Assembly (NCBI GenBank): GCA_002013415.1
Contig: MAEX01000012.1
Span: 1-64,000, forward strand
DNA: 64,000 bases
Direction of reading: 5' to 3'
Source of the DNA: Mycobacterium sp. D16Q14
Lineage (GTDB): Bacteria > Actinomycetota > Actinomycetes > Mycobacteriales > Mycobacteriaceae
Notes under the pieces: model-generated
Databases searched by the model: none
Told to the model about the DNA's origin: nothing
What the model saw: the letters and a program-made list of their open reading frames with translations, nothing else
Program-made: the position numbers and the translations under genes
Shown: piece after piece, positions 41,303 to 50,259 of the stretch
Layout: each line of letters opens with the position of its first letter
Numbering within the stretch: the first letter of the stretch is position 1

Positions 41303-42184
41303 CTACGGCCGGGGCGTCACCAGCACCGGACAGGTGGCCTTATGTATCAGTGCGTGGCTGGTGGACCCGAGAAAGAAGCCCGCGACGTCACCGCGGCCGC
41401 GGCTTCCCGTGACGAGCAACTGTGCACCCTCGGCCTCGCGAAGCAAGACATCGGCAGGATGCCCGACCGCGACAATGCGCCGCACCGGCACATCCGGGTA
41501 TCTCTCCTGCCAGCCCTCCAGCCGCTCGGCAAGGATATGTTCCTGGCGCTGTGCCTCTCGGGCCGAATCCATCGTGCTCCACGCCGTGTAGGCGTACACG
41601 TAGCCGGGCGGAATGTTGTTCCAGACATGCACTGCCACCAGCTCGGCGTCTCGCATCGCGGCCTCCTCGAAGGCCCAGGCGATCGCGCCGTCACTGGATT
41701 CGGAGTCGGCGACGCCCACGACAATCGGGCCCGCCGGTCCCGGTGCTTCCCTGACGACGACGACCGGGCCGTGTCCCTTCGCGGTCAGCGACACCGACAC
41801 CGAACCGGCCATCATCCCGGTGAATCCGCCGAGTCCGCTGGAACCAAGCACCGTCATGGCGGCGTTTCTCGACAGTTCGATGAGGATCGCCACCGGTTTA
41901 CCGGTCGCCTTGACCGTGGACACCTCGATATTCGGATGCAGTGCGTAGACGTGGTCCTTGGCCTGGCCGAGGAACTCGGCCCCGTCGGTGTCCAAGTGAT
42001 CAAAGAAGCTCGCCGATGCTCCCAGGTTGTAGCCCTGGCCGAAGCTGCTGTAGTCGATGGCGTGGACCAGCGTCAGCGGCAGGTTTCGCCGCTGGGCCTC
42101 GGCACCCGCCCATGTCAGAGCATGTAGAGCCGATGTCGATCCGTCGATGCCCACGAGAATGTGCGGGTGAGGCGTGGTGGTCAT
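41303..42184 (-). CDS. Universal stress protein with two UspA domains
   Basis: 293 residues with two UspA domains in tandem. Each ends with an ATP-binding loop: GSSGLGGFTGMMAGSVS and GSRGRGDVAGFFLGSTSH. The tandem form is typical of mycobacterial USPs such as Rv2623, many of which are induced by hypoxia or NO through DosR. GGAGGAG lies 3 bases before the ATG. Two DosR-like boxes occur 70-105 bases upstream. Confidence 0.92.
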   Translation of the reverse strand: MTTTPHPHILVGIDGSTSALHALTWAGAEAQRRNLPLTLVHAIDYSSFGQGYNLGASASFFDHLDTDGAEFLGQAKDHVYALHPNIEVSTVKATGKPVAILIELSRNAAMTVLGSSGLGGFTGMMAGSVSVSLTAKGHGPVVVVREAPGPAGPIVVGVADSESSDGAIAWAFEEAAMRDAELVAVHVWNNIPPGYVYAYTAWSTMDSAREAQRQEHILAERLEGWQERYPDVPVRRIVAVGHPADVLLREAEGAQLLVTGSRGRGDVAGFFLGSTSHALIHKATCPVLVTPRP

Positions 42185-42253
42185 GGCTCCTCCGATGCGG
42201 TAGGACGATTGCTCCCACCACCGACACTATGGACAGGCCGCCGCGGCTCCCAT

Positions 42254-42288
42254 GGGCCAAAATCCCCATTCTCTGTGACTTTCGCCCA
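42254..42288 (-). promoter_or_regulatory. Tandem DosR-like boxes upstream of the universal stress gene
   Basis: On the minus strand, 42267-42254 reads GGGGATTTTGGCCC. On the plus strand, 42275-42288 reads GTGACTTTCGCCCA. Both resemble the DosR consensus (TTSGGGACTWWAGTCCCSAA). Their centres are 21 bp apart, two helical turns, as in known DosR promoters. Confidence 0.6.
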
Positions 42289-42471
42289 TACAAACGTGTG
42301 CTGCATCACTCAATATGAGGGTCATTCGTGTTGGCGGAGATCTCATTTGGGGCTCATGGGCCGGTAGATAGCATGACTAAGGACTCTGAGGATCCTGCTA
42401 GCGTTGTGCGTAACGGAATCTCGCCGGCAGTCGATATGGACGTCGGGGGAATTGGTGGAAGGTAGACGAGA

Positions 42472-42804
42472 ATGCCCTTGACGGCGAAGTTGATTGTTGG
42501 TTCTGGCGCGGTGGCATTGTCGCTGGTTGCGGGCGGTGGAATCGCTTCCGCCGACCCGGATGTGACGGCTATCGTCAACACCACGTGCACCTACCCGCAG
42601 ATCATGGCGGCACTGAACGAGCAGTCGCCCGCGGCTGCACAGCAGGTGAACGCGAATCCGATCGCCGGTGCGTGGCTGCAGCAGTTCGTGGCCTCTCCGC
42701 GAGCGAAGCGGCAGCAGATGGTCAACGAGGTGCGCGGTATGCCCGCCGTTCAGGAGTACACCGTCCTGATCAACCAGGTCGCCAACTCCTGCAATAACTA
42801 CTGA
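42472..42804 (+). CDS. Hemophore-related secreted protein
   Basis: 110 residues. Signal peptide LIVGSGAVALSLVAGGGIAS with cleavage near ASA-DP. The mature part is helical with two cysteines (NTTCTYPQIMAALNEQSPA, VANSCNNY), as in the Rv0203-type mycobacterial hemophore family that carries heme to MmpL3/MmpL11. No heme-ligand residue can be fixed here. It stands about 290 bases upstream of the iron-boxed gltB-like operon. Confidence 0.85.
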   Translation: MPLTAKLIVGSGAVALSLVAGGGIASADPDVTAIVNTTCTYPQIMAALNEQSPAAAQQVNANPIAGAWLQQFVASPRAKRQQMVNEVRGMPAVQEYTVLINQVANSCNNY

Positions 42805-42815
42805 TCGGCGATTTC

Positions 42816-42851
42816 CCGGCCGCTACCTCATAATGGTGATGGGGCGGCCGG
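42816..42851 (+). terminator. Hairpin after the hemophore-related gene
   Basis: CCGGCCGC and GCGGCCGG form an 8-bp GC stem around 20 bases, 12 bases after the stop. There is no T-run. It probably limits read-through into the next operon. Confidence 0.5.
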
Positions 42852-42930
42852 TCCATTGATGCGTCGGCACGCTTGCTAGGCCTGATACTCAGTGTGACGT
42901 ATATCCCGCTGGCTATCAGACCTTATTGAC

Positions 42931-42949
42931 TTAGGCTAGGCTTGGTTAA
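42931..42949 (+). promoter_or_regulatory. IdeR iron box before the gltB-like operon
   Basis: TTAGGCTAGGCTTGGTTAA matches the 19-bp IdeR consensus TTAGGTTAGGCTAACCTAA at 14 positions, including the whole left half except one base. A TTGACT hexamer overlaps its left edge. It lies about 140 bases before the proposed start of the gltB-like gene, so iron-replete IdeR would repress the operon. Confidence 0.75.
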
Positions 42950-43091
42950 TTGACCCCCAGGGGCCGGGTTGCCGGCTTCTATCGGGCCGTGACCATGCCG
43001 AGCGCTGGTCAGGGCGGGTTCGCTCAACGAACGAGAGACCCAACGTCACACGCTGGATACGCCGTGCGCGGCGCTGGGTGAGGAGAATCGG

Positions 43092-46000
43092 CTGAACGGG
43101 CTGTATGACCAGAGCCAGGAGAAAAGTAGCTGCGGCGTCGGCTTCCTGACCCGCAAAGACGGCGTGCAGACACACGACGTCGTGCAGATGCTCCACGAGG
43201 CGCTCTGCGCCGTTCCGCACCGCGGTGGGATGTCTTCCGAAGGTGTCGGTGACGGAGCCGGTGTCAACATGGACCTGTCCTTGCGCTTCTTCTCCGAATT
43301 GACGGGTGATCCCGGCTTGCGGCCGGGCCAGTTCGGCGTGGGCAACTTCTTCCTGCCCAATGACCCGGCGTTCCACCCCGAGGCCGAGGCGGTCATCGAG
43401 CAGGCACTGCTCGCCCAGGGATTCACGATTCTGCTCAAACGCGATGTGCCGGTGAACAATGCGGCGATCCGCCCGGCAGCCATCAGATATCAGCTGCCGA
43501 TACGGCAGTGGGTGTTCCTCTCCGACTCCGACCGCAATACGCATGAGGCGCTGATGGCGATCGAAGCCGTCGGCTACACACGCCCGGAATTGCTAGGGCT
43601 GTACCCACTCTCGCTCAGCACGCAGACTCAAGTTCTCAAGGGGCGCCTCAACTCGAATGAAGTGGTGCCCTACTTCAGTGACCTATCCGACCCGCGCATG
43701 GAAGTGCACTCGATGTTCTTCCACACGCGGTTCTCGACGAACACCGCGCCGAATGCCACCATGGCCCAGCCGTTCCGGTTGATGGCGCACAACGGCGAGC
43801 TCAACACCGACAAGAAAAATCGCCTATCCGAAAACGCGATGGCACGCGCCCGTAACCGGGCGATCATTCGCCCGGTGGGGCAATCGGACAGCTGCCGGCT
43901 GGACCAGACCCTCCAGAGCCGTGTGCTGGAGGATGACCTCGACCTTGTCACCGCCGTTGTCGCGATGATGCCGCCCGCGTGGGAGAACGACACGACACTC
44001 TCGCCCGAAGTGACGGCCATGCTGGAGTACTTCAGCCTCTACGAGGAGAAGAACGACGGCCCGGCCGCGTTGATCTTCGGAGATGGCACCATCATCGGCG
44101 CGCGCCTGGACCGGCTGGGCCTTCGGCCGCTGCGCACCGTCGAGACGGCCGAGTACCTGGGTGTGATGTCCGAGGCCGGCCAGATCTACTTTGACCCCGA
44201 CACGGTGCTCGAGCGTGGCCGCATCGAGGCCGGCGGCATGCGCTACTACGACCACGCCGAGCGTCGGTCCTACGGCACTGTTGAAGCGCTGGAAAAGCTT
44301 GCCGCGCGCCATGATTACCCCACCATGCTGGCGCAGGCCCGCGTGAACATCGCCGATCTGCCCCATGTGCCCCCCTTGGGCCAGGGTTCGCCGGCGCGGT
44401 ATGACGGCGACCTCGACCGGCACCAGCGGTACGTGGCCTATTCGCTCAACCAGGAGAGCTTCAAGTTCCTGATGGATCCGATGCTGGCCACCGGCCAGGA
44501 AAAGATCTCCGCGATGGGGTACGGCGCGGCCATCAACGCGCTCTCCAATCAGGAAGGCGGCGTTGCGAAATACTTCTCGCAGCGATTCGCTCAGGTGACC
44601 AACCCGCCACTGGATTCCATCCGCGAGGCGGATGGAATGACCTTGCGTGTCGCGCTTGGCGCGAAACCCAACAGCGGGGCACAGCCCGCACCACAGATCG
44701 TGGTGCCCTCCCCCGTCCTCACTCATCTCGACATGCTCAAGATCCGCGAGCAGCAAGGCACCCCGGTGCGGCGTTTCGGGATGCGCTACCGAGTCGAGCT
44801 GTCCGACCCTGAGTCGAACGCCGAACGGATCGTGCGGGCTATCGATGAATTGTGCGATGCGGTAGAGGAATTCGCCCGGGAGACGGGCGGTATTGCCGTC
44901 ATCTCCGATCGCCATGTCTCCAGTGATCGCGCCGCGATGCCCCTCATCATCGTGATTTCCGCCATCAACCAGCGGCTGATCGAAGAGGGCCTGCGGCTGC
45001 GCGTTTCGCTGATCGCCGAGAGTGGGCAACTGTGCTCCTCCCATCACGTGGCCGCCGTGCTGGGTTTCGGAGCTTCGGCGGTGTATCCGCTCGCGGTGCA
45101 GATGCGGGCAGAGGAAAAGTACGGCGCCGACGCTGACAAGGCGTTCAAGCATTTCGCCAAGGCGGCCGAGAAATCCCTGATGAAGACGATGGGCCGGGTC
45201 GGCCTCTGTACCGTCGAGAGTTACATCGGTGGAGAGTTCTTCGAGCCCAACTATCTGGACACGTCGGATCCGGTGTTGCACAGGTACTTCCCCAATGTGA
45301 CGTCACCGGTCGCCGGTGTCGGATTCTCCACGCTGGCGGCGGCAGTCGCCGATTGGCATGCGCGGGCACTGGCAGTAACAGGTGAGAAGGACGTTCCATT
45401 ACTCGGGCTGTTCAAGGAGCGGGCCGAAGGCGCGGGCCACTCGTACGGGACAACAGCCGTGCGTGGGTTCGTGGACATGACCGAGGAAGAGATCTCGTTC
45501 GGGGACGACGCGCGCCCGGAGAACCCCGACATGGCCGACCCAACCTACCTGCGACTGCTGCCATTGCACCAGCTCGAGGGTGCGTTCGGCCTGGACGATG
45601 GTGCATACCGCAACAACAGCTTTGACGAGCTGCCCGCACGTGCCGTCGACAGTTTCGACATCACGCCCGGTTACCGCAGCTTCGTCCGGGCAATGAACAC
45701 GGAACGTACTCGGCGCCCGGCCGCTCTTCGCGACGTGCTTGCCCTGCCCGCCGACGTCAACTTTGTGCGTACGGCCAATGAGTTCCGCAGGGAAATGGGG
45801 CAATTCGCCCGGTTTGGGAACAACGACTTTCAGGTGCGTGGCCTGTCCTGCAAACAGACTGACGATGAGTTCGTCCTGCGGCTCGCGCACACCCACGAAC
45901 GCCTGGCGGCTCTTGCGGCCTCGCTGCGCGTGCGGTTCGGCGGCGACATCACCGGCCAGGAGATCGTCGGCGACGAGCTGCGGGTGAGTGCGACAGGTCA

Positions 46001-48509
46001 GGCGGCGATCTACCTGGCGAAGATCAGGACGGCCCCCGAGTCGGTTCCGTTGTCCTCGGTGCAGCCGGCCAGCGAGATCACGCCGACGCTGACATCGGGA
46101 GCCATGAGCCACGGCGCGTTGGTTGCCCCGGCGCATGAGGCGGTGGCGCACGGAACCAACCTGGTTGGCGGCCTGTCGAACTGTGGTGAGGGCGGCGAGC
46201 ACATCAGCCGTTACGGAACCATCCGTGGCTCTCGTATCAAGCAGTTCGCGTCGGGCCGCTTCGGGGTGTGGGCAGGTTACCTCGCCGACCCGATGCTTCA
46301 GGAGTTGGAGATCAAGATCGGTCAGGGCGCCAAACCCGGTGAGGGCGGCCAGCTCCCGGCACCCAAGGTGACCGTGCAGATCGCGGCGGCCCGCGGCGGC
46401 ACCCCTGGCGTTGAACTCGTCTCTCCCCCACCCCATCACGACACGTACTCGATCGAGGATCTTGCCCAGCTCATCCACGATTGCAAGGCCGCGCGCGTCC
46501 GGGTGATCGTGAAGCTGGTGTCTTCGGAGGGCATCGGCACGATCGCGGTGGGTGTCGCGAAGGCCGGCGCGGACGTCATCAACGTCGCCGGGAACACCGG
46601 CGGCACCGGCGCGGCTGCCGTGACGAGCCTCAAGTACGCGGGCCGGTCCGCCGAGATCGGCGTCGCGGAAGTACATCAGGCGCTCTGCGCCAACGGAATC
46701 CGGCAGAAGGTGGTGCTGCGCTGCTCGGGTGCGCACCAGACCGCCAGTGACGTCATCAAGTCGGCACTGCTGGGCGCGGACAGCTTCGAGTTCGGAACCA
46801 CCGCGCTGATGATGCTCAAGTGCGTCATGGCCAAGAACTGCAACATCAAGTGCCCCGCCGGGCTGACAACCAACGCCGAGGTGTTCGAAGGTGACCCCCG
46901 CGCACTCGCCCAGTATCTGCTGAACATCGCGCATGAGGTGCGGGAGATCCTGGCGGCGCTCGGCCTGCGGACACTGCGCGAAGCGCGCGGGCGCAGCGAC
47001 CTGCTGCACCTGTTGGACCATCCCTCGAGCATCGGCACCCTCGATCTGCGCCGAATGCTCGCGGTGGCCGAGGAATTCGTCGTCGAGAACCCGGTGTACA
47101 TGGAGAAGGACTACTCGGTGGACGACGCGTTCGCCGCCCAGCTCGATCTTGACGGCGCGGTACTGCCGCCCATGGGATTGACCAATCAGAACAAGAGCGT
47201 GGGCGGGCAGCTCGCGATCGACATCGAGCGAATGCTCAACTACCAGGGGGCGGGCGGATCCGCGGTTGCCGCCGACGAGCGCGGCCGGCGTTATCTGCTG
47301 CCGGAGAGCGTCACCATCACCACCACCGGTTCGGCGGGCCAGAGCTACGGCGTCTTCTGTAACGACGGCATGGTGCTGACGCACACGGGCACCTGTAACG
47401 ACGGCGTCGGCAAGAGCGCCTGCGGCGGCACGATCACGGTGCGCTCGCCCGGCGGTGGTTCGGATGCCGCCGGAGGCAACGTTCTCATCGGTAACTTCGC
47501 ACTGTTCGGCGCCTCCGGCGGCCGTCTCTTTGTCGAAGGCCAGGCCGGGGACCGCTTCGCCGTTCGGAACTCGGGTGCCACCGCGGTGGTCGAAGGAGTC
47601 GGCGAATTCCTGTGCGAATACATGACAAACGGCGCTGTTCTCAACATCGGTGGCTTTGGTAAGGGCGTCGCGAATGGGATGAGCGGCGGCTTCCTGTATC
47701 AGTACGACCCACTGGGCGAACTGCCGTCGAAGGTGAGCACCGACTCGGTACTGGTACTGCCCGTCACCGATGCGCCGTTCCACGAGGCGGCCGCACGCAT
47801 CCTGCTCGAATGGCACGTCTCGGCCACCGGATCGGCCAAAGGTCAGGCTTTGCTTGATGATTGGCAGTCCACCCGAGAGCACCTGGTCTATACGATGTCG
47901 CGGGCCCTGCTGCAGTACCAGGATTCCGACGCCATTCTGCACGGCAAGACACGCAAGGAGCTGTTGGACGAGCTCACCGCCGCCCTGGCCGGCTACCAGG
48001 TGCATAAGTTGAAGCGGTCGTATCGCGACCAGCGCGATGTCCTCGGTGGATCTGTGCCCGCCTATGGCGACACCGATACCGAGGGCATGTACGCCCTGCT
48101 CAACACCTACACGGTCCTGAACATGGCGCAGCAGCTCGCACTATCGAGGATGCCGAACGTCACGGGCGTGACGGATCCGCGGATCGACAAGGCGGTGCGC
48201 AATCTCGTGCTGACCGAGGACTTTTTCCTGATCCAAAAGCTGCAGAAGTATGCCCGGGAGGCGATCGACGGATACAGCGACGAGGACCTGGCCGTGCTCA
48301 TCGCGGACAAGCGCCTCACCGACTACAAGGACGCGCTGAACCAGCGCAACGTCCTGTCGATGGACAGCCCCGGCACCTACGGCTGGATCCTCTTCCAGAG
48401 CGCCAAGAACCTGGACAAGATCGGCCGTTTGCCTTCCTTCGAAGAGCTGTTCGCACATCAAGCGTTGCCTGTCGTTGCCCTCTCCGGACCGTCCCTCCTG
48501 ACCACGTGA
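43092..48509 (+). CDS. gltB: Large glutamate synthase-like protein (GltB family), CTG start
   Basis: About 1805 residues. A class II glutaminase domain begins at Cys14 (SSCGVGFL) and includes AHNGELNT near 232-239. The central domain follows, then the FMN/synthase domain with [3Fe-4S] Cys1244, Cys1250 and Cys1254 (CVMAKNCNIKCPAG), and the GXGXG beta-helix (GGTITVRSPGGGSDAAGGNV). Classic GOGAT makes two glutamates from glutamine and 2-oxoglutarate. I place the start at CTG 43092 behind GAGGAG with 6-base spacing: no ATG, GTG or TTG exists between the in-frame stop at 42990 and 43164, and starting at 43164 would remove the nucleophile Cys. About 200 residues lie beyond the usual C-terminus. No gltD follows; a diflavin reductase does. 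Confidence 0.85.
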   Translation: MNGLYDQSQEKSSCGVGFLTRKDGVQTHDVVQMLHEALCAVPHRGGMSSEGVGDGAGVNMDLSLRFFSELTGDPGLRPGQFGVGNFFLPNDPAFHPEAEAVIEQALLAQGFTILLKRDVPVNNAAIRPAAIRYQLPIRQWVFLSDSDRNTHEALMAIEAVGYTRPELLGLYPLSLSTQTQVLKGRLNSNEVVPYFSDLSDPRMEVHSMFFHTRFSTNTAPNATMAQPFRLMAHNGELNTDKKNRLSENAMARARNRAIIRPVGQSDSCRLDQTLQSRVLEDDLDLVTAVVAMMPPAWENDTTLSPEVTAMLEYFSLYEEKNDGPAALIFGDGTIIGARLDRLGLRPLRTVETAEYLGVMSEAGQIYFDPDTVLERGRIEAGGMRYYDHAERRSYGTVEALEKLAARHDYPTMLAQARVNIADLPHVPPLGQGSPARYDGDLDRHQRYVAYSLNQESFKFLMDPMLATGQEKISAMGYGAAINALSNQEGGVAKYFSQRFAQVTNPPLDSIREADGMTLRVALGAKPNSGAQPAPQIVVPSPVLTHLDMLKIREQQGTPVRRFGMRYRVELSDPESNAERIVRAIDELCDAVEEFARETGGIAVISDRHVSSDRAAMPLIIVISAINQRLIEEGLRLRVSLIAESGQLCSSHHVAAVLGFGASAVYPLAVQMRAEEKYGADADKAFKHFAKAAEKSLMKTMGRVGLCTVESYIGGEFFEPNYLDTSDPVLHRYFPNVTSPVAGVGFSTLAAAVADWHARALAVTGEKDVPLLGLFKERAEGAGHSYGTTAVRGFVDMTEEEISFGDDARPENPDMADPTYLRLLPLHQLEGAFGLDDGAYRNNSFDELPARAVDSFDITPGYRSFVRAMNTERTRRPAALRDVLALPADVNFVRTANEFRREMGQFARFGNNDFQVRGLSCKQTDDEFVLRLAHTHERLAALAASLRVRFGGDITGQEIVGDELRVSATGQAAIYLAKIRTAPESVPLSSVQPASEITPTLTSGAMSHGALVAPAHEAVAHGTNLVGGLSNCGEGGEHISRYGTIRGSRIKQFASGRFGVWAGYLADPMLQELEIKIGQGAKPGEGGQLPAPKVTVQIAAARGGTPGVELVSPPPHHDTYSIEDLAQLIHDCKAARVRVIVKLVSSEGIGTIAVGVAKAGADVINVAGNTGGTGAAAVTSLKYAGRSAEIGVAEVHQALCANGIRQKVVLRCSGAHQTASDVIKSALLGADSFEFGTTALMMLKCVMAKNCNIKCPAGLTTNAEVFEGDPRALAQYLLNIAHEVREILAALGLRTLREARGRSDLLHLLDHPSSIGTLDLRRMLAVAEEFVVENPVYMEKDYSVDDAFAAQLDLDGAVLPPMGLTNQNKSVGGQLAIDIERMLNYQGAGGSAVAADERGRRYLLPESVTITTTGSAGQSYGVFCNDGMVLTHTGTCNDGVGKSACGGTITVRSPGGGSDAAGGNVLIGNFALFGASGGRLFVEGQAGDRFAVRNSGATAVVEGVGEFLCEYMTNGAVLNIGGFGKGVANGMSGGFLYQYDPLGELPSKVSTDSVLVLPVTDAPFHEAAARILLEWHVSATGSAKGQALLDDWQSTREHLVYTMSRALLQYQDSDAILHGKTRKELLDELTAALAGYQVHKLKRSYRDQRDVLGGSVPAYGDTDTEGMYALLNTYTVLNMAQQLALSRMPNVTGVTDPRIDKAVRNLVLTEDFFLIQKLQKYAREAIDGYSDEDLAVLIADKRLTDYKDALNQRNVLSMDSPGTYGWILFQSAKNLDKIGRLPSFEELFAHQALPVVALSGPSLLTT

Positions 48510-48516
48510 AGAAGCC

Positions 48517-50259
48517 ATGAAGATCGCCTACATTCCCGAAGACGCCCCATTCAACGAGGACCAGCGTGCCTGGCTCTCGGGCTTCCTGGCGGGACTGCAT
48601 TCCCGCCTTGCCATGAACCTGGCGGCACCGCCTCCGGTGGCCACCGCAGACCTGGCAGCTCCGCGCCCGCCGCTGCGGGTCCTCTACGGCACACAGACCG
48701 GCAACGCCGAAGGCGTGGCGGGTGACATCGCGGCGGCCGCCAAGGCGCAGGGATTCGACGCCACGGTCAGCGGACTCGACGAGATAGCACTCGACGAATT
48801 CGCCGGGCTGAAATACGTCCTCATCGTCACGTCCACCTATGGCGAGGGCGAGATGCCCGATAATGCCGAATTGTTCTGGGAAGCACTGTCTTCGGCACTG
48901 GCGCCGCGGCTCGAAGGGGTGTCCTACGGAGTGCTCGCGCTCGGCGACACCAGTTATGACGGCTTCTGTCAGGCGGGCAAGCTCATCGACACCCGGCTCG
49001 AACAACTCGGCGCAAGCCGAGTGGTGGGGCGCACCGACTGCGATATCGACTACGAGGTGCAGGCCGCGGAATGGGTGCAGGGGGCGGTAGGGAGCCTGGC
49101 CACCCTGGCCGGGGCCAGCGGCGGTCCCGGCACTCCCCCGCCGAGTATCGCGGCGCGATCCGGGTGGACCCGGAAGAACCCATTCTCCGCGGAGGTACGG
49201 GTCAACAGGCTGCTCTCACGGGCCGGATCGGATAAGGAGATTCGGCACTTCGAGTTCGCGCTTGCCGACAGCGGAATCGTGTACGAGGCCGGCGATGCCC
49301 TTGCTGTCATCCCGGAGAACGACCCGGCGCTCGTGGAGGCGATCGCCGATCACTTCCGTGTCTCTGTCGGCACGCTTGTCGACGGCGAGCCGCTGGGCGA
49401 GCTGCTGGGCACACGCTACGAGATCAGCACGCCGTCACGGGATCTGCTGAGCGAGGTGGAGAGCCGTGCGGAGAGCGAGGAGTTCTCGCACGCCTTGCGT
49501 GGCGGGGTCAAGGAGGTACTGGACGCCTGGCTGTACGGCAAGGACATCCTCGACATCCTGCGTATCGGCGGGGATGCGCTCAGCCTTGAAGAGTTCGTCG
49601 GACTCCTCAAACCGCTTCCGCACCGTGCCTACTCGATCTCGTCCAGCGCGCTGGCCCATCCCGACCGCATCCACTTGACGGTGGCCAGCGTCCGCTACCA
49701 GAGCTTGGGCCGCGAGCGCGGCGGCGTATGTTCCACCTTCCTGGCCGACCGCAGCAACAGTGCCCGAATCTTCCTGCAGCCCAACAAGTCATTCCGGGTG
49801 CCCACCGAGGATGACGCTCCGATGATCATGGTCGGCCCCGGCACCGGCATAGCGCCATTCCGGGCGTTCCTGCAGGAACGCGAGCAGCGTGGTGCCAGTG
49901 GTCGTAACTGGCTGTTCTTCGGTGACCAGCACCGGGAGCACGACTACATCTATGAGAACGAGTTGGACGGCTGGCATGCCTCCGGACTCCTCAACCGCCT
50001 GGACCTGGCCTTCTCTCGCGACCAAGCGCAGAAGGTCTATGTACAGACGCGGATGCGCGAGCACGGTCGGGACCTGTTCACGTGGCTCCAAGACGGTGGG
50101 CACTTCTATGTGTGTGGCGATGCCACGCGCATGGCCAAGGATGTGGACAAGGCACTGCACGAGATCGTCGGCGAGCACGGCGCATTGAGCCCCGACGAAG
50201 CCTCTGAGTACGTCAACACCCTCAAGCGGGAAAAGCGGTACGTCCGCGATGTGTACTGA
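48517..50259 (+). CDS. CysJ-like diflavin reductase, paralogue B
   Basis: 580 residues. A short N-terminal helix (NEDQRAWLSGFLAGLHSRL) precedes an FMN domain (LYGTQTGNAEGVAGDIAAAA, STYGEGEMPDNAELFWEAL), a FAD domain (HRAYSISSSALAHPD, GGVCSTFLADRS) and a NADPH domain (MVGPGTGIAPFRAFLQER, FYVCGDATRMAKDVDKALHE), ending in YVRDVY. It starts 7 bases after the gltB-like stop and overlaps the HemS-like gene, so all three are one operon. No sulfite reductase hemoprotein is present. It is probably the electron donor for the GltB-like protein or for heme cleavage. Confidence 0.9.
   Translation: MKIAYIPEDAPFNEDQRAWLSGFLAGLHSRLAMNLAAPPPVATADLAAPRPPLRVLYGTQTGNAEGVAGDIAAAAKAQGFDATVSGLDEIALDEFAGLKYVLIVTSTYGEGEMPDNAELFWEALSSALAPRLEGVSYGVLALGDTSYDGFCQAGKLIDTRLEQLGASRVVGRTDCDIDYEVQAAEWVQGAVGSLATLAGASGGPGTPPPSIAARSGWTRKNPFSAEVRVNRLLSRAGSDKEIRHFEFALADSGIVYEAGDALAVIPENDPALVEAIADHFRVSVGTLVDGEPLGELLGTRYEISTPSRDLLSEVESRAESEEFSHALRGGVKEVLDAWLYGKDILDILRIGGDALSLEEFVGLLKPLPHRAYSISSSALAHPDRIHLTVASVRYQSLGRERGGVCSTFLADRSNSARIFLQPNKSFRVPTEDDAPMIMVGPGTGIAPFRAFLQEREQRGASGRNWLFFGDQHREHDYIYENELDGWHASGLLNRLDLAFSRDQAQKVYVQTRMREHGRDLFTWLQDGGHFYVCGDATRMAKDVDKALHEIVGEHGALSPDEASEYVNTLKREKRYVRDVY

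Noticed and set aside
45399..48005. An 868-codon open frame antisense to the gltB-like gene, with others at 43824-45281 and 60028-61107
   Set aside because: They lie opposite clearly coding, conserved genes and read as Arg/Gly/His-rich low-quality protein. Long antisense frames are expected at this GC content.
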